From: Parasediminibacterium sp046546515
Lineage (GTDB): Bacteria > Bacteroidota > Bacteroidia > Chitinophagales > Chitinophagaceae
Reading direction: 5' to 3'
Length of the DNA: 64,000 nucleotides
Assembly: GCF_046546515.1 (NCBI RefSeq)
Contig: NZ_JBKHKJ010000001.1
Coordinates: 248,001 to 312,000, forward strand
Of the stretch, positions 8,059 through 15,635 are shown one piece after another. The stretch's first letter is position 1; each line of letters opens with the position of its first letter. Below the pieces are notes generated by a model, which was not told the origin of the DNA, did not search any database, and saw only the letters and a program-made list of their open reading frames with translations. A program made the translations under genes and the position numbers.

Positions 8059-8700
8059 ATGCTTACAGTACACTCCTTTGTGTTTAGCCCAGTGCAGGAA
8101 AACACTTATATTGTTTACAACCAGCATGGCAATGCCATTATCATAGACCCCGGCTGTTATTTTTCAGAAGAGCAACAAAAGTTGCAGGCTTTTATTGAAA
8201 GCAAGGGGCTAAAAGTAAAACAACTTATTAACACGCACTGCCACTTGGACCATGTATTTGGCAACAAATGGGTACACAAGGTTTATGGCACAGAGCTTCA
8301 TATCCATCCCGATGAGGAAAAATTATTAGCTTTTGCCCCACAAAGCGGCATGAAATGGGGTTTGCCTTTTGACAATTACACAGGGCCTTTGCATTTTTTG
8401 AATGAGGGCGACACTATTTTTTTGGATGAAGATAAATTGCAAGTGCTGCTAACACCAGGCCACTCGCCAGGCAGTATCAGTTTTTATTGCGAGGCACAGC
8501 ATTTTGTTATTAGCGGCGATGTGTTGTTCCAACGAAGCATAGGAAGGACAGATTTGCCAGGTGGCAACCTTGAAACATTAATAAATAGCATACGCACAAA
8601 GCTTTTTACGTTGCCCGATGAAACAATTGTCTATAATGGCCATGGCAATGCCACCACTATTGGCAGCGAGAAAAAGCAAAACCCTTATTTGCAGGGCTAA
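8059..8700 (+). CDS. MBL-fold metallo-hydrolase, glyoxalase II family
   Basis: 213 residues from ATG 8059 (MLTVHSFVFSPVQENTY); the further upstream in-frame Met at 8023 adds a non-conserved leader. The metal-binding motif THCHLDHVFG (THxHxDH) is at about residues 59-68. Downstream metal ligands lie in TPGHSPGSISFY, VISGDVLFQRSIGRTDLPGG and YNGHG. The FSPVQENTYIV opening is typical of glyoxalase-II-like and YcbL-type hydrolases. It is a cytoplasmic thioester hydrolase acting on S-lactoylglutathione or a related thioester; the Bacteroidota substrate is uncertain because many lack glutathione. The gene is monocistronic and divergent from the large outer-membrane protein. Confidence 0.88.
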   Translation: MLTVHSFVFSPVQENTYIVYNQHGNAIIIDPGCYFSEEQQKLQAFIESKGLKVKQLINTHCHLDHVFGNKWVHKVYGTELHIHPDEEKLLAFAPQSGMKWGLPFDNYTGPLHFLNEGDTIFLDEDKLQVLLTPGHSPGSISFYCEAQHFVISGDVLFQRSIGRTDLPGGNLETLINSIRTKLFTLPDETIVYNGHGNATTIGSEKKQNPYLQG

Positions 8701-8755
8701 TAAAGGAAAATAAGAATAGCCACGAAGGCACAAAAATTGCCTTCTATTACATATA

Positions 8756-8962
8756 CTATTTTAAGTCTTCTAATGGGGCATTAAAATCATCAGGTATGGT
8801 TACCTTTCCTTTAAGCCCACTTGGCTTACGGAAAGCTGTTTTATTTTGTGGGGCTTCATCAATTAAAAAAGTAACCATCACATCTGTATGCTTTTCCACG
8901 GGTGGGGCTTCTTGCAGCACTATTTTACCTTGCTCATAATATCCTCTTATGGTAGTTTGCAT
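8756..8962 (-). CDS. Small antitoxin-like protein, apparently orphan
   Basis: 68 residues. The N-terminal half (YYEQGKIVLQEAPPVEKHTDVMVTFL) resembles the swapped-hairpin AbrB-like DNA-binding fold of AF2212/DUF104-type antitoxins. The C-terminal tail IPDDFNAPLEDLK resembles DUF2281-type antitoxins, whose tail wraps the PIN toxin. No PIN or RelE-type toxin is next to it: the left neighbour is the metallo-hydrolase and the right a divergent SRPBCC protein. It is therefore an orphan antitoxin, or its toxin has been lost. The tail stops just after PLEDLK, where relatives often continue with a few more residues. Confidence 0.6.
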   Translation of the reverse strand: MQTTIRGYYEQGKIVLQEAPPVEKHTDVMVTFLIDEAPQNKTAFRKPSGLKGKVTIPDDFNAPLEDLK

Positions 8963-9038
8963 GTAAACAAATATTTATTGCAATATACCAACAACTTTTT
9001 AATTGCGCAAGTTGTTTAGTTTATAACAACTTTCTATT

Positions 9039-9503
9039 ATGAGCAAAGTATATTCTTTTTCAACCGTTCAAACAATCCCTGTTTCTTTAGATGAGGCATG
9101 GGCATTTTTCAGCAACCCTGCCAACCTGAAAGACATTACCCCTGCCAACATGGGCTTTAACGTCATAAGCAAATACCATGGCGACAAAATGTACACAGGG
9201 CAAATTATTGAATACACCGTTAGCCCTTTGCTAGGCATACCCATGTATTGGATGACTGAAATAACCCATGTACAGGACAAGCAATATTTTATTGACGAGC
9301 AACGCTTTGGCCCCTACACTTTATGGCACCACCAGCATCATTTTAAAGCTGTAACAGGCGGCGTGGAAATGACGGATATTGTGCATTACAAAGTGCCTTT
9401 TTGGATTTTGGGCGATATTGCCAACGTAGTATTGGTAAAAGCCCAGTTGAAAAAGATATTTGACTATCGGTTCAAAGCGGTGGAGGAGAGGTTTGGGCAT
9501 TAG
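9039..9503 (+). CDS. SRPBCC (START-like) superfamily protein
   Basis: 154 residues. It starts with the typical first strand and helix of a START/Bet-v1 fold (FSTVQTIPVSLDEAWAFFSNPANLKDITPANMGF), followed by strands up to EMTDIVHYKVPFWILGDIA and the long C-terminal helix KAQLKKIFDYRFKAVEERF. It is close to the single-domain SRPBCC proteins often called ligand-binding or cell-division inhibitor SulA-like in annotations. The fold binds a hydrophobic ligand in a cavity; no ligand can be inferred. No signal peptide, so cytoplasmic. Transcribed alone and convergent with the lipoprotein gene at 9625. Confidence 0.8.
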   Translation: MSKVYSFSTVQTIPVSLDEAWAFFSNPANLKDITPANMGFNVISKYHGDKMYTGQIIEYTVSPLLGIPMYWMTEITHVQDKQYFIDEQRFGPYTLWHHQHHFKAVTGGVEMTDIVHYKVPFWILGDIANVVLVKAQLKKIFDYRFKAVEERFGH

Positions 9504-9622
9504 TCGTAAGTAATAAGTCGTAAGTGGTAAGTAGGAAAATCATATAGTACCATTCGTGGCAATTTATTTTAAAAGAATTTCTTGCTCCCCACTTACGACT
9601 TACCACTTATAACTTACGACTT
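9504..9622. repeat. Inverted GTCGTAAGT/GTGGTAAGT word repeats
   Basis: Direct words TCGTAAGTAATAAGTCGTAAG (9504-9530 region) are mirrored by their complements at 9586-9622 (CACTTACGACTTACCACTTA). Together they form a long imperfect hairpin exactly between the convergent stop codons, so it may serve as a bidirectional terminator. Confidence 0.6.
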
Positions 9623-9624
9623 CT

Positions 9625-10092
9625 TTAAAACACCGCCCCCTCGCTCACCATTACTTCCACTTGGGTAAGTTTTCCTTTTTCCACTCTATATACATTAATA
9701 TTGTTTTGCTCGTTAAAGCGATTGGCGTAAAAACCATTACCCACTTTTACAAATATAGAATAACTGCCCACGGGCAAGTGGACAGCAAAATGACCTGCCG
9801 AGTCTGTTTGCACTGTAGCAATTCGCTTGGTATGAATACTATCGTACAACGCAGTACTTCCCTGCCGTTTTGTTTGGCTAATATTGGCAACCTCAAACAT
9901 ATATACCGTTGTGGCAAGACCTTTGGGGGTGCTAGCCTGCCGCCTATTTTGCATAGGCATTTGGTTGCCAGTAAGGCGCACCACACGCCCTTCGATGCCT
10001 TGCTGTAATTTTGCTAAACTTTGTTTTTTGATAGCCGCACAGGCAGCAATGACCGCGCCAAAAACCAGTATTATTAAAGTCGTTTTTTGCAT
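9625..10092 (-). CDS. Lipoprotein with a carboxypeptidase-regulatory-like (Ig-fold) domain
   Basis: 155 residues from ATG 10092 (MQKTTLIILVFGAVIAACAA). The lipobox VIAAC places the lipidated Cys at residue 18; the upstream in-frame start at 10131 lies before the signal sequence and is unlikely. Residues about 30-150 resemble a prealbumin/carboxypeptidase-regulatory-like beta sandwich: EGRVVRLTGNQMP, then VQTDSAGHFAVHLPVGSYSIFVKVGNGFYANRF, then a final strand TQVEVMVSEGAVF. The DSAGxFxxxLPxGxYS motif is characteristic. It is probably a periplasm- or surface-facing binding module of unknown role. Confidence 0.7.
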   Translation of the reverse strand: MQKTTLIILVFGAVIAACAAIKKQSLAKLQQGIEGRVVRLTGNQMPMQNRRQASTPKGLATTVYMFEVANISQTKRQGSTALYDSIHTKRIATVQTDSAGHFAVHLPVGSYSIFVKVGNGFYANRFNEQNNINVYRVEKGKLTQVEVMVSEGAVF

Positions 10093-10346
10093 AGTGGTAG
10101 TATTTATATATAACTGATGTTTTTGTGTCAATACAATAATTAGGATTACTGTTATTTTCGTCTTTTAAATAAACCAGTTTCCTTTAAAAATAGCACTTTG
10201 CAATTTCTTCATATAAAAATCTTTGTCCCCTTTGCATTTAATTATTTCTTTAAAATGATTTTGATAACTTAAAACTAACCAAAGTCATTTTTTCTTCCTT
10301 CCTTTCATGCGTCCTTTGCTTTTTTAGAAGGTTTAATTCTTGACAT

Positions 10347-11633
10347 ATGATCCATCCATATCAGTATTCAACAGCGAGCGAGGCATTATCCATAATAGAA
10401 AGCGGGCAACGCATATTTGTACAGGGCAGTGCCTGTACCCCTTTGTATCTATTAAGGGAGCTAGCAAAACAAAAAGACCGTTTAGAAAATACGGAAATCA
10501 TTTCCATCACCCTGCAAGGGCATATAGAACTGGCTGAGCCAGGCTACGAGAATGCCTTCCACATCAATTCCTTATTTGTTTCCGAACCCATACGGCAAGC
10601 CGTGAAAGACGGCCGTGCTGACTTTGTTCCTGCCTTCCTCAGCGATATACCAGACATGATGCGAACTGTGTTGCCGATAGATGTGGCAATAGTGCATGTG
10701 TCGCCACCAGATATTCATGGCTACTGCTCACTTGGCGTATCGGTTGACGTGGCGCGCACAGCCGTGAATTGTGCTAAAAAAGTAATAGCACAGGTAAACC
10801 CTCAAATGCCACGTACCCATGGCGATGGCATGATACATACCGACCGGTTTACAGCCATGGTATTTCACGACGAGGCTTTGCCACAAGTAGATTATGGAAG
10901 CAAAACAACGGCCACGGAACTTATTATTGGCGAAAATGTAGCTGCATTAATTGATGATGGCAGCACCATACAGGTAGGCATAGGCACTATACCCGATGCC
11001 GTGCTAAAAGCATTGTATGGGCATAAAAACCTAGGCATGCACTCCGAAATGTGCAGTGATGGCGTTATTGGGCTGTTTGAAAAAGATGTAATCAACAACA
11101 GCAAGAAAAAAATACACCCTAATAAAATGGTAACAGCTTTTGCATTGGGTACTAAGAAATTGTACGATTATGTAAACGACAACCCGTCTTTTGCCTTCTT
11201 GGATATAGATTATGTAAACGACCCGCACGTTATACGCCGCAACCCTAAAGTAATAGCCATTAATAGTGCCGTGGAGGTAGATATTACGGGGCAAATTTGT
11301 GCAGACAGCATTGGCACTTACCAGTACAGTGGCATTGGCGGCCAAATGGATTTCATGCGTGGGGCTGCCCTTAGCGAAGGCGGCAAGCCCATTATTGCTA
11401 TAACCAGCAGGACCAATAAGGGCACGCCCCGTATTGTGCCATTCTTGCAGCAAGGCGCAGGTGTGGTAACCACAAGGGGGCATGTGCATTATGTGGTTAC
11501 AGAATATGGCACCGCATTCCTATACGGCAAAAACCTCCGCCAACGTGCCCATGCGTTAATTAATATATCCCACCCAGACGACAGGGAAAAGCTTGCCCAG
11601 CAATGCCATGACCGGTTTAAACTATTTGCATGA
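10347..11633 (+). CDS. Acetyl-CoA hydrolase/transferase family protein (CoA-transferase)
   Basis: 428 residues, full length for the acetyl-CoA hydrolase / 4-hydroxybutyrate CoA-transferase family. The N-terminal domain carries VQGSACTPLYLLREL and VHVSPPDIHGYCSLGVSVD. The C-terminal domain has the CoA-binding GIGTIPDAVLKAL, the HSEMCSDGVIGLFE motif that should include the glutamate forming the glutamyl-CoA intermediate, GGQMDFMRGA and the closing VTEYGTAFLYGKNLRQRAHALINISHP. It moves CoA between acetate and other short acyl groups in the cytoplasm. It is flanked by non-coding sequence and mobile repeat B, so it is transcribed alone. The acyl substrate (acetate, succinate, butyrate or 4-hydroxybutyrate) is not resolved. 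Confidence 0.9.
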   Translation: MIHPYQYSTASEALSIIESGQRIFVQGSACTPLYLLRELAKQKDRLENTEIISITLQGHIELAEPGYENAFHINSLFVSEPIRQAVKDGRADFVPAFLSDIPDMMRTVLPIDVAIVHVSPPDIHGYCSLGVSVDVARTAVNCAKKVIAQVNPQMPRTHGDGMIHTDRFTAMVFHDEALPQVDYGSKTTATELIIGENVAALIDDGSTIQVGIGTIPDAVLKALYGHKNLGMHSEMCSDGVIGLFEKDVINNSKKKIHPNKMVTAFALGTKKLYDYVNDNPSFAFLDIDYVNDPHVIRRNPKVIAINSAVEVDITGQICADSIGTYQYSGIGGQMDFMRGAALSEGGKPIIAITSRTNKGTPRIVPFLQQGAGVVTTRGHVHYVVTEYGTAFLYGKNLRQRAHALINISHPDDREKLAQQCHDRFKLFA

Positions 11634-11754
11634 TTGGGGAGGGCATAAAATTTTTAGCTTTTTAAATTGCCTATGCTAATGGGTTCTACGAAACAACCTA
11701 TTTCAATAATTTCTTTAAGAAAAATGTTCAGCTTAGCCACATTTGAGAAATAAC

Positions 11755-12290
11755 AGCTAATTCTTTTTTTGAGTTGCTGGTGAAAGGTAACCTGTCATTT
11801 CATGCAAACATGGCAGGGGTAAAATCCAAAATGTATAGCCCATTTTCAGTAGCATTTCCCGCTTGGGTTGGCTGGCTTTTGGAAACCAAAATTAATTTTC
11901 GAGGCCTTTTACACCATAAATCATTGAAATACAGCGTTTTAGACTTTTTTCAAGTGCGTATTTTATGCTTATTTTGTGCTTATTTTGTGCTTATTTTATG
12001 CGTATTTTCTGCATATTTTGTGCTTACTTTTCGCAGAAAAGTGCGTACTTTTTGCGTATTTTTTAAGCATGGATGTAACTCGTAATAACGTTTTTTTTGT
12101 ATATTAAACTAAGCCCCACGGTGTAGCGAGCAATGGTTAGGCTAACCAAAGGGCTTGTGCTAATGAAAACAAGGGGCTATAAACTACAAAGTTCGGATTG
12201 ATTTGGAATCCATACAAAAGAACAATCCTATATGGGGAAAATATGCCCCCATGAGCAGTCAAAAATGCCCCCATGGTGGGGGAATTTTGA
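11755..12290 (+). mobile_element. Mobile repeat copy B (TGCTTATTTTG array type), right end truncated
   Basis: The left terminal repeat 11755-11783 matches that of copy A (GCTAATTC, T-run, GAGTTGCTGGTGA). The order is then as in copy A: lead-in ATCATTGAAATACAGCG, an 11-bp array (11955-12063), ATGGATGTAACTCGTAATAACG, and the box with AACAATCCTATATGGGG and CCCCCATGGTGGGGG. No right terminal repeat follows: sequence homology ends at about 12286, where the helicase relic begins. The reading frames found in copies A and E are broken here, which argues that the element is non-coding. Confidence 0.75.
11955..12063 (+). repeat. 11-bp direct-repeat array, ~10 units (TGC[T/G]TA type)
   Basis: Units TGCGTATTTTA, TGCTTATTTTG twice, TGCTTATTTTA, TGCGTATTTTC, TGCATATTTTG, TGCTTACTTTT, then one 10-bp unit CGCAGAAAAG, then TGCGTACTTTT and TGCGTATTTTT. 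The period is the same as in copy A but the core is entirely different. Around the 10-bp unit the sequence CTTTTCGCAGAAAAG is a perfect dyad. Confidence 0.9.
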
Positions 12291-12291
12291 A

Positions 12292-12387
12292 TTATAAGTA
12301 TTCTATATTCTGCATGTCTTCGAATACTCCTACAAATTTTTTGTATAGTGTATTTACTCCCTGATTTGTAAAAAAGTTAGATGCCAT
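12292..12387 (-). pseudogene. N-terminal relic of a PLD/DEAD-helicase-like gene
   Basis: 31 codons from ATG 12387 read MASNFFTNQGVNTLYKKFVG, then VFEDMQNIEYL, and stop. The pattern FFTN...NTL..KF.GVF....I.. matches, from memory, the start of large helicase-type proteins with an N-terminal phospholipase-D domain that occur in defence and mobile regions. Only this start remains; it abuts the truncated end of mobile repeat B. It lies just downstream of the Fic gene on the same strand, so it may once have been co-transcribed with the mobile mystery pair. Confidence 0.4.
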
Positions 12388-12412
12388 TACTTTATTTTCC
12401 TTTCTATTTTTT

Positions 12413-13009
12413 TTATCCTCTTGCGAAGTTTATTAATGGTTGAATATCCCCTTTATCTGCTGCTTTGATGGCACTAAGATAAGTAGCCCTAGTATCGCCT
12501 TGCCTTACCAAATTTGCAGCACCCCATGTAAATACCTTTTGCTTAAATATTTTCTCTATAATAATATCTGCCATTAGCCTACTGTGCCTACCGTTTCCAT
12601 TTGGGAAACAATGAATGCTAACCAAACGGTGCTTGAAAAGAATGGCAAATTCGTCGGGGCTAAAGGTATTATTTGCATACCAAAATTTTGCATCATCCAA
12701 TAAATACCTTAACTCGGTTGCTATCTGGTATTTATCTACCCCAATGTTTTTATTTGACCTGCGAAACTCACCTGCCCAAGCCCATACTTTGCCATACATA
12801 CGCTTATGCACTGCCTTAATGAAATTTTCGGATAACACAGCTTCGACCTTGAATGAACGATTTAAGGACCATAATACAGCTTGCTCGATATTTTGCTGCT
12901 CGAACTCGTCCAACTCGCCATGGGTGGCAATTGTGGGAATAAGCAAGCCTTCCTTCTCGTCTTCATCCAATGGGGTTTGGCCGTCTATGTAATCTAAATC
13001 TAATCCCAT
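12413..13009 (-). CDS. Fic domain protein, mobile mystery protein B
   Basis: 198 residues. The Fic core is at about residues 60-170, with the catalytic motif HCFPNGNGRHSR (consensus HxFx[D/N]GNGRxxR) at about 137-148, complete with catalytic His and the Gly-Asn-Gly-Arg anion hole. The first 25 residues (MGLDLDYIDGQTPLDEDEKE) and overall layout match the family named mobile mystery protein B. Fic enzymes transfer AMP or other nucleotides to Ser/Thr/Tyr of targets. The gene overlaps by 10 bp the upstream XRE gene (13000-13455), a translationally coupled pair resembling a Fic-based toxin-antitoxin unit. The pair sits within a decayed mobile island yet both genes appear intact, suggesting selection or recent arrival. 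Confidence 0.88.
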   Translation of the reverse strand: MGLDLDYIDGQTPLDEDEKEGLLIPTIATHGELDEFEQQNIEQAVLWSLNRSFKVEAVLSENFIKAVHKRMYGKVWAWAGEFRRSNKNIGVDKYQIATELRYLLDDAKFWYANNTFSPDEFAILFKHRLVSIHCFPNGNGRHSRLMADIIIEKIFKQKVFTWGAANLVRQGDTRATYLSAIKAADKGDIQPLINFARG

Positions 13010-13455
13010 AGTGTTTTAGGCATTTCATTTTTGATAGTGGCCGTTCTTTCTTGTATGGCTTTTTCTATGCGTTGCTTTGTATTCTCCTGGTCTTCTAGCT
13101 TCATTGTGTTAGAAGTGCGCAGAACGATTTGTGTAGCCAGCTCTTTCGCCTTACGGTTTATCAATGCTTCTAAACTGCCATCGTTTGGAACAAAACCATA
13201 CACTAATTGCATATCTAAAGCCCTTGCGGCCTCCCTTAATGCCTTGATGGTAATAGAGCCATCTTGTTCCCTATTTTCCATGTCTTGTACACTCTGCTTG
13301 GTAATAGAAAGCCTATTGCCTAATTGCAGCATGCTCATGCCTAGTGCCAGGCGAATAGCTTTTACCCATCCGGTGGGTGGCATAGCCACTTTTTGCAAAA
13401 TGGCGAAGGACAACAACTTGCTATTGAGTTGTTGAATTTGTAATGACTTGCTCAT
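13000..13455 (-). CDS. XRE-type regulator, mobile mystery protein A
   Basis: 151 residues. A helix-turn-helix of Cro/CI type spans about 28-85: GWVKAIRLALGMSMLQLGNRLSITKQSVQDMENREQDGSITIKALREAARALDMQLVYGFVP. This ALDMQLVYGFVP ending is characteristic of mobile mystery protein A, always encoded just before protein B. The rest is helical (KAKELATQIVLRTSNTMKLEDQ). It probably represses the operon and may neutralise the Fic protein. Its stop overlaps the Fic start by 10 bp. Two 13-bp direct repeats upstream are candidate operators. Confidence 0.88.
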   Translation of the reverse strand: MSKSLQIQQLNSKLLSFAILQKVAMPPTGWVKAIRLALGMSMLQLGNRLSITKQSVQDMENREQDGSITIKALREAARALDMQLVYGFVPNDGSLEALINRKAKELATQIVLRTSNTMKLEDQENTKQRIEKAIQERTATIKNEMPKTLWD

Positions 13456-13466
13456 GATAGTAAAGT

Positions 13467-13578
13467 TATACTTTGACTAAACAAGGGCAAATGTAAGGAT
13501 ATAAGCTGACAATAAAAGAAAGCAAGTAAGTGTATGGGCTGACAAATATAGGAACTATATAAGGGTATGACTTGACTA
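13467..13578 (-). promoter_or_regulatory. Promoter/operator region of the mobile mystery operon
   Basis: The near-identical 13-mers TATACTTTGACTA (13467-13479) and TATGACTTGACTA (13566-13578) flank the region, with two further shared words GCTGACAA between them. On the minus strand TATATTTG fits the Bacteroidota -7 consensus TAnnTTTG. The arrangement suits autorepression by the XRE protein; this is inferred from repeats only. Confidence 0.45.
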
Positions 13579-13580
13579 TT

Positions 13581-13616
13581 TTGCAAAGCTTGCAAAGATT
13601 GCAAAGATTGCAAAGT
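13581..13616. repeat. Four tandem 9-bp repeats TTGCAAAGA
   Basis: TTGCAAAGC, TTGCAAAGA twice and TTGCAAAGT follow one another without spacers immediately upstream of the mobile mystery promoter region. A copy of the CCTCACCCCAACC intergenic repeat follows at 13624-13659. Confidence 0.8.
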
Positions 13617-13667
13617 GAATAGACCTCACCCCAACCACTCTCCAAAAGAGAGGGGCAAGCAAAAAAA

Positions 13668-13681
13668 CCTCCGAACGGAGG
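13668..13681 (-). terminator. Intrinsic terminator, leftward
   Basis: CCTCCG-AA-CGGAGG hairpin; on the minus strand it is followed by seven T residues. It lies just after the stop of the DUF3987 relic and belonged to that gene. Confidence 0.75.
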
Positions 13682-13686
13682 CTTGA

Positions 13687-13908
13687 TTATAGACGCTGGT
13701 AATGGCCGCCTTTTATTTTATTGAGCGTGTAGCCAATGGAGCATTTTAATACATCATCGACCGTTCGTGCCGATAGCTAAAATTTTACCCCTATTTCTGT
13801 GGCTTCTTTCCTAGTAAATTCAACGGGCAAGGCTTCAAAAAATTTCTTTTTGCCATTGCCTGAAAGGAACTGCATCGCTTCATTTTGCTTAGGCAAATTG
13901 TTGAACAT
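13687..13908 (-). pseudogene. C-terminal relic of a DUF3987-type (primase-like) mobile-element protein
   Basis: 74 codons read MFNNLPKQNEAMQFLSGNG...LPVEFTRKEATEIGVKF, an in-frame TAG, then LSARTVDDVLKCSIGYTLNK...GGHYQRL and stop. The FTRKEA..IG..F.LS.RTVD..L....GYTL.KIK.GHY pattern is the C-terminal tail of DUF3987 proteins on integrative elements of this phylum (recognised from memory). Both the truncated N-terminus and the internal stop show it is dead. Confidence 0.55.
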
Positions 13909-13910
13909 CA

Positions 13911-15090
13911 ACAGACTATGCTGCAAATAGGTATGGATAATTTGTCTTGCTTTTTAGCACTACTCATGGTATCGGCTTTGGTTTCGCAAATGATGCCTTG
14001 GCCATCGTTGGCTTTTAAATGCTCTGTATTTTTTCGCTTTTGGATTATAGCTATTGCCTTTAGGTGCAAGCCTATTTTTATTGGCCTTAAATCTTTTTTC
14101 TTAGTATTCTTTGTTTTTTGACGGATGAAATGCAAGTAGCTATCATCTATGCTAGAAGGTTTTAACTGGGTAATATCGGCAAAGTTGATACCGCTACACA
14201 ACTAAGATAATATCCAAAAATCAAGTGCCCTTTGCTCATCTTCTTTGGCCGAAATATAATTTAACAGCTTACTAATTTCAACATCGGAAAGTGCCTTTTT
14301 AATATTGCAGCTTGTTGATATTTCATATTTCTTGAAAGGGTATTTTTCTTGCTGTAATAATCCGGCGGCAATAAAATGATTTATTATTGCCCTAAGCTGG
14401 CGCAACTAGATTCCTATTGTTGTATTTGTTTTGCCATTTTTGAGCATATAAGCTTCGTAATTATCCAATAAAATTGTGGTTACATCTTGTGCACGCAAGC
14501 CTTTTTTAAACTCATTTAAAGCGTTTATAGTCGTTCTGTATGATGAAGCTGTACCAACCCTGCCTTTATCATTTAACCCGGATTTTGCATTTGAAATCTA
14601 TTGCAAGCCCCAAATACTTCAAACACAAGCATTTGCTTGATTTTTTGGCCTTGCCATAGAACACTATGTTTTCGACCAAAAATTCAGCTCAAATACTTGT
14701 CTTTATTGCATTTGAGCCTTTCATAACGAAGTCAACTGCAAAATCCGGGTTTAAGCTTTTTATGTAGGTGTCAAACCAATATTGTAATGCTAAATTCTTA
14801 TTTACAATTGAATTTCCAAAAAAGGATTCTTCAAAAGCAACGAATGAAAATGGGTTTAAGCTAGCTATTATTTTAAGTTCAGCGTAGTTTTGATTTCTTT
14901 TAGGTTGGAATCCCTAAGTTTAGAGTTATTTAATTTTTCCCATTCTTCAATAGTAGCATGGCAATTCGTTGAAAACTTTTTTTAATGGCATTACAATAAA
15001 TTACCATCTTGATTAAACACTTGCTTTCTGAATTGGGTTTTGTCTTTTCGAGGTAAAAACTTACTGTTACTTTTGTTCTGACATACTTCT
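13911..15090 (-). pseudogene. Tyrosine recombinase (integrase) relic, broken by stops, frameshifts and an inserted palindromic element
   Basis: Read leftward, pieces of a Bacteroidota-type tyrosine integrase appear in order. First comes an Arm-type N-terminus (KVTVSFYLEKTKP, near 15040), then TIEEWEKLNNSKLRDSNLKEI, then SLNPFSFVAFEESFF...LALQYWFDTYIKSLN. The latter is cut at 14752 by a 178-bp palindromic element. After it follow TASSYRTTINALNEFKKGLRAQ, LRQLRAIINHFIAAGLLQQE and LSDVEISKLLNYISAKEDEQRALDFW. In-frame stops separate TTIGI from LRQLRAI and WILS from LCSGINFADITQLKPSS. The catalytic R-H-R-Y region is absent: the gene ends near 13985 and runs into unrelated sequence next to the DUF3987 relic, implying an internal deletion. 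It marks a former integrative element. Confidence 0.75.
14575..14752. mobile_element. 177-bp palindromic element, copy 1 (inside the integrase relic)
   Basis: Begins AACCCGGATTTTGCA and ends with its complement TGCAAAATCCGGGTT. The two halves are complementary over most of their length (for example ACACAAGCATTTGCTTGA with the TCAAATACTTGTCTTTATTG side), so the whole element can fold as one long hairpin. It is flanked by a TTTAA direct repeat. It interrupts the integrase reading frame, which proves insertion. Copies at 42334 and 50472. Confidence 0.85.
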
Positions 15091-15225
15091 TTTTTTAAAA
15101 TTGCGACCACAAATGCGACCACGAATATACTAAATAAATTAGTAATAAAGGAAAATAAAAGAAGCATTTTTATTGAAAAGTAGTTAGCAATGATAGTAAA
15201 AAAAGGTATAGGAAAGCATGTGTCA

Positions 15226-15241
15226 ATGACTCATAATCAGG
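15226..15241 (+). other. tRNA-Met anticodon-arm-like fragment, possible attachment site
   Basis: ATGACTCATAATCA is identical to the anticodon arm typical of bacterial elongator tRNA-Met (loop CTCATAA). No acceptor stem or T-arm can be built around it. It lies ~130 bp upstream of the integrase relic start, where an attachment site would be expected. A hairpin (TTTCC, AGGTG, loop, CACCT, GGAAA; 15254-15279) follows. Confidence 0.3.
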
Positions 15242-15635
15242 GAGTAGCTGGATTTTTCCCAGGTGAGTCCACCTTGGAAATCAAGCAGTTACGAAGTTAT
15301 ATCGTAGCTCCTTTTTTGTTTTGAGACATCTACTCTGCTAGGCATTTTGCCTTGTAGCCTTTTTTGTTGTTTTTAGCAATATTTCACACAAATTGCATAG
15401 CCAGAACATATCATAAAAATAAATTCTCGTATTGTTTTAAATCAAAAAAGAAATTAATTGAACGGAGAAATTAAATCGAACTTTATTGTCGATTTCAAAG
15501 CGTAATTTCTTGAACTGTTTGCACAATAAAGAATATTGTAAAATATTCGATATTTTTTTGCTTAAAAAATTCCTTTTGCACTAAGGGTATTTCTTTTAAT
15601 AATTGTCTTCATGACTAGATAACAATTTGCTTGCG

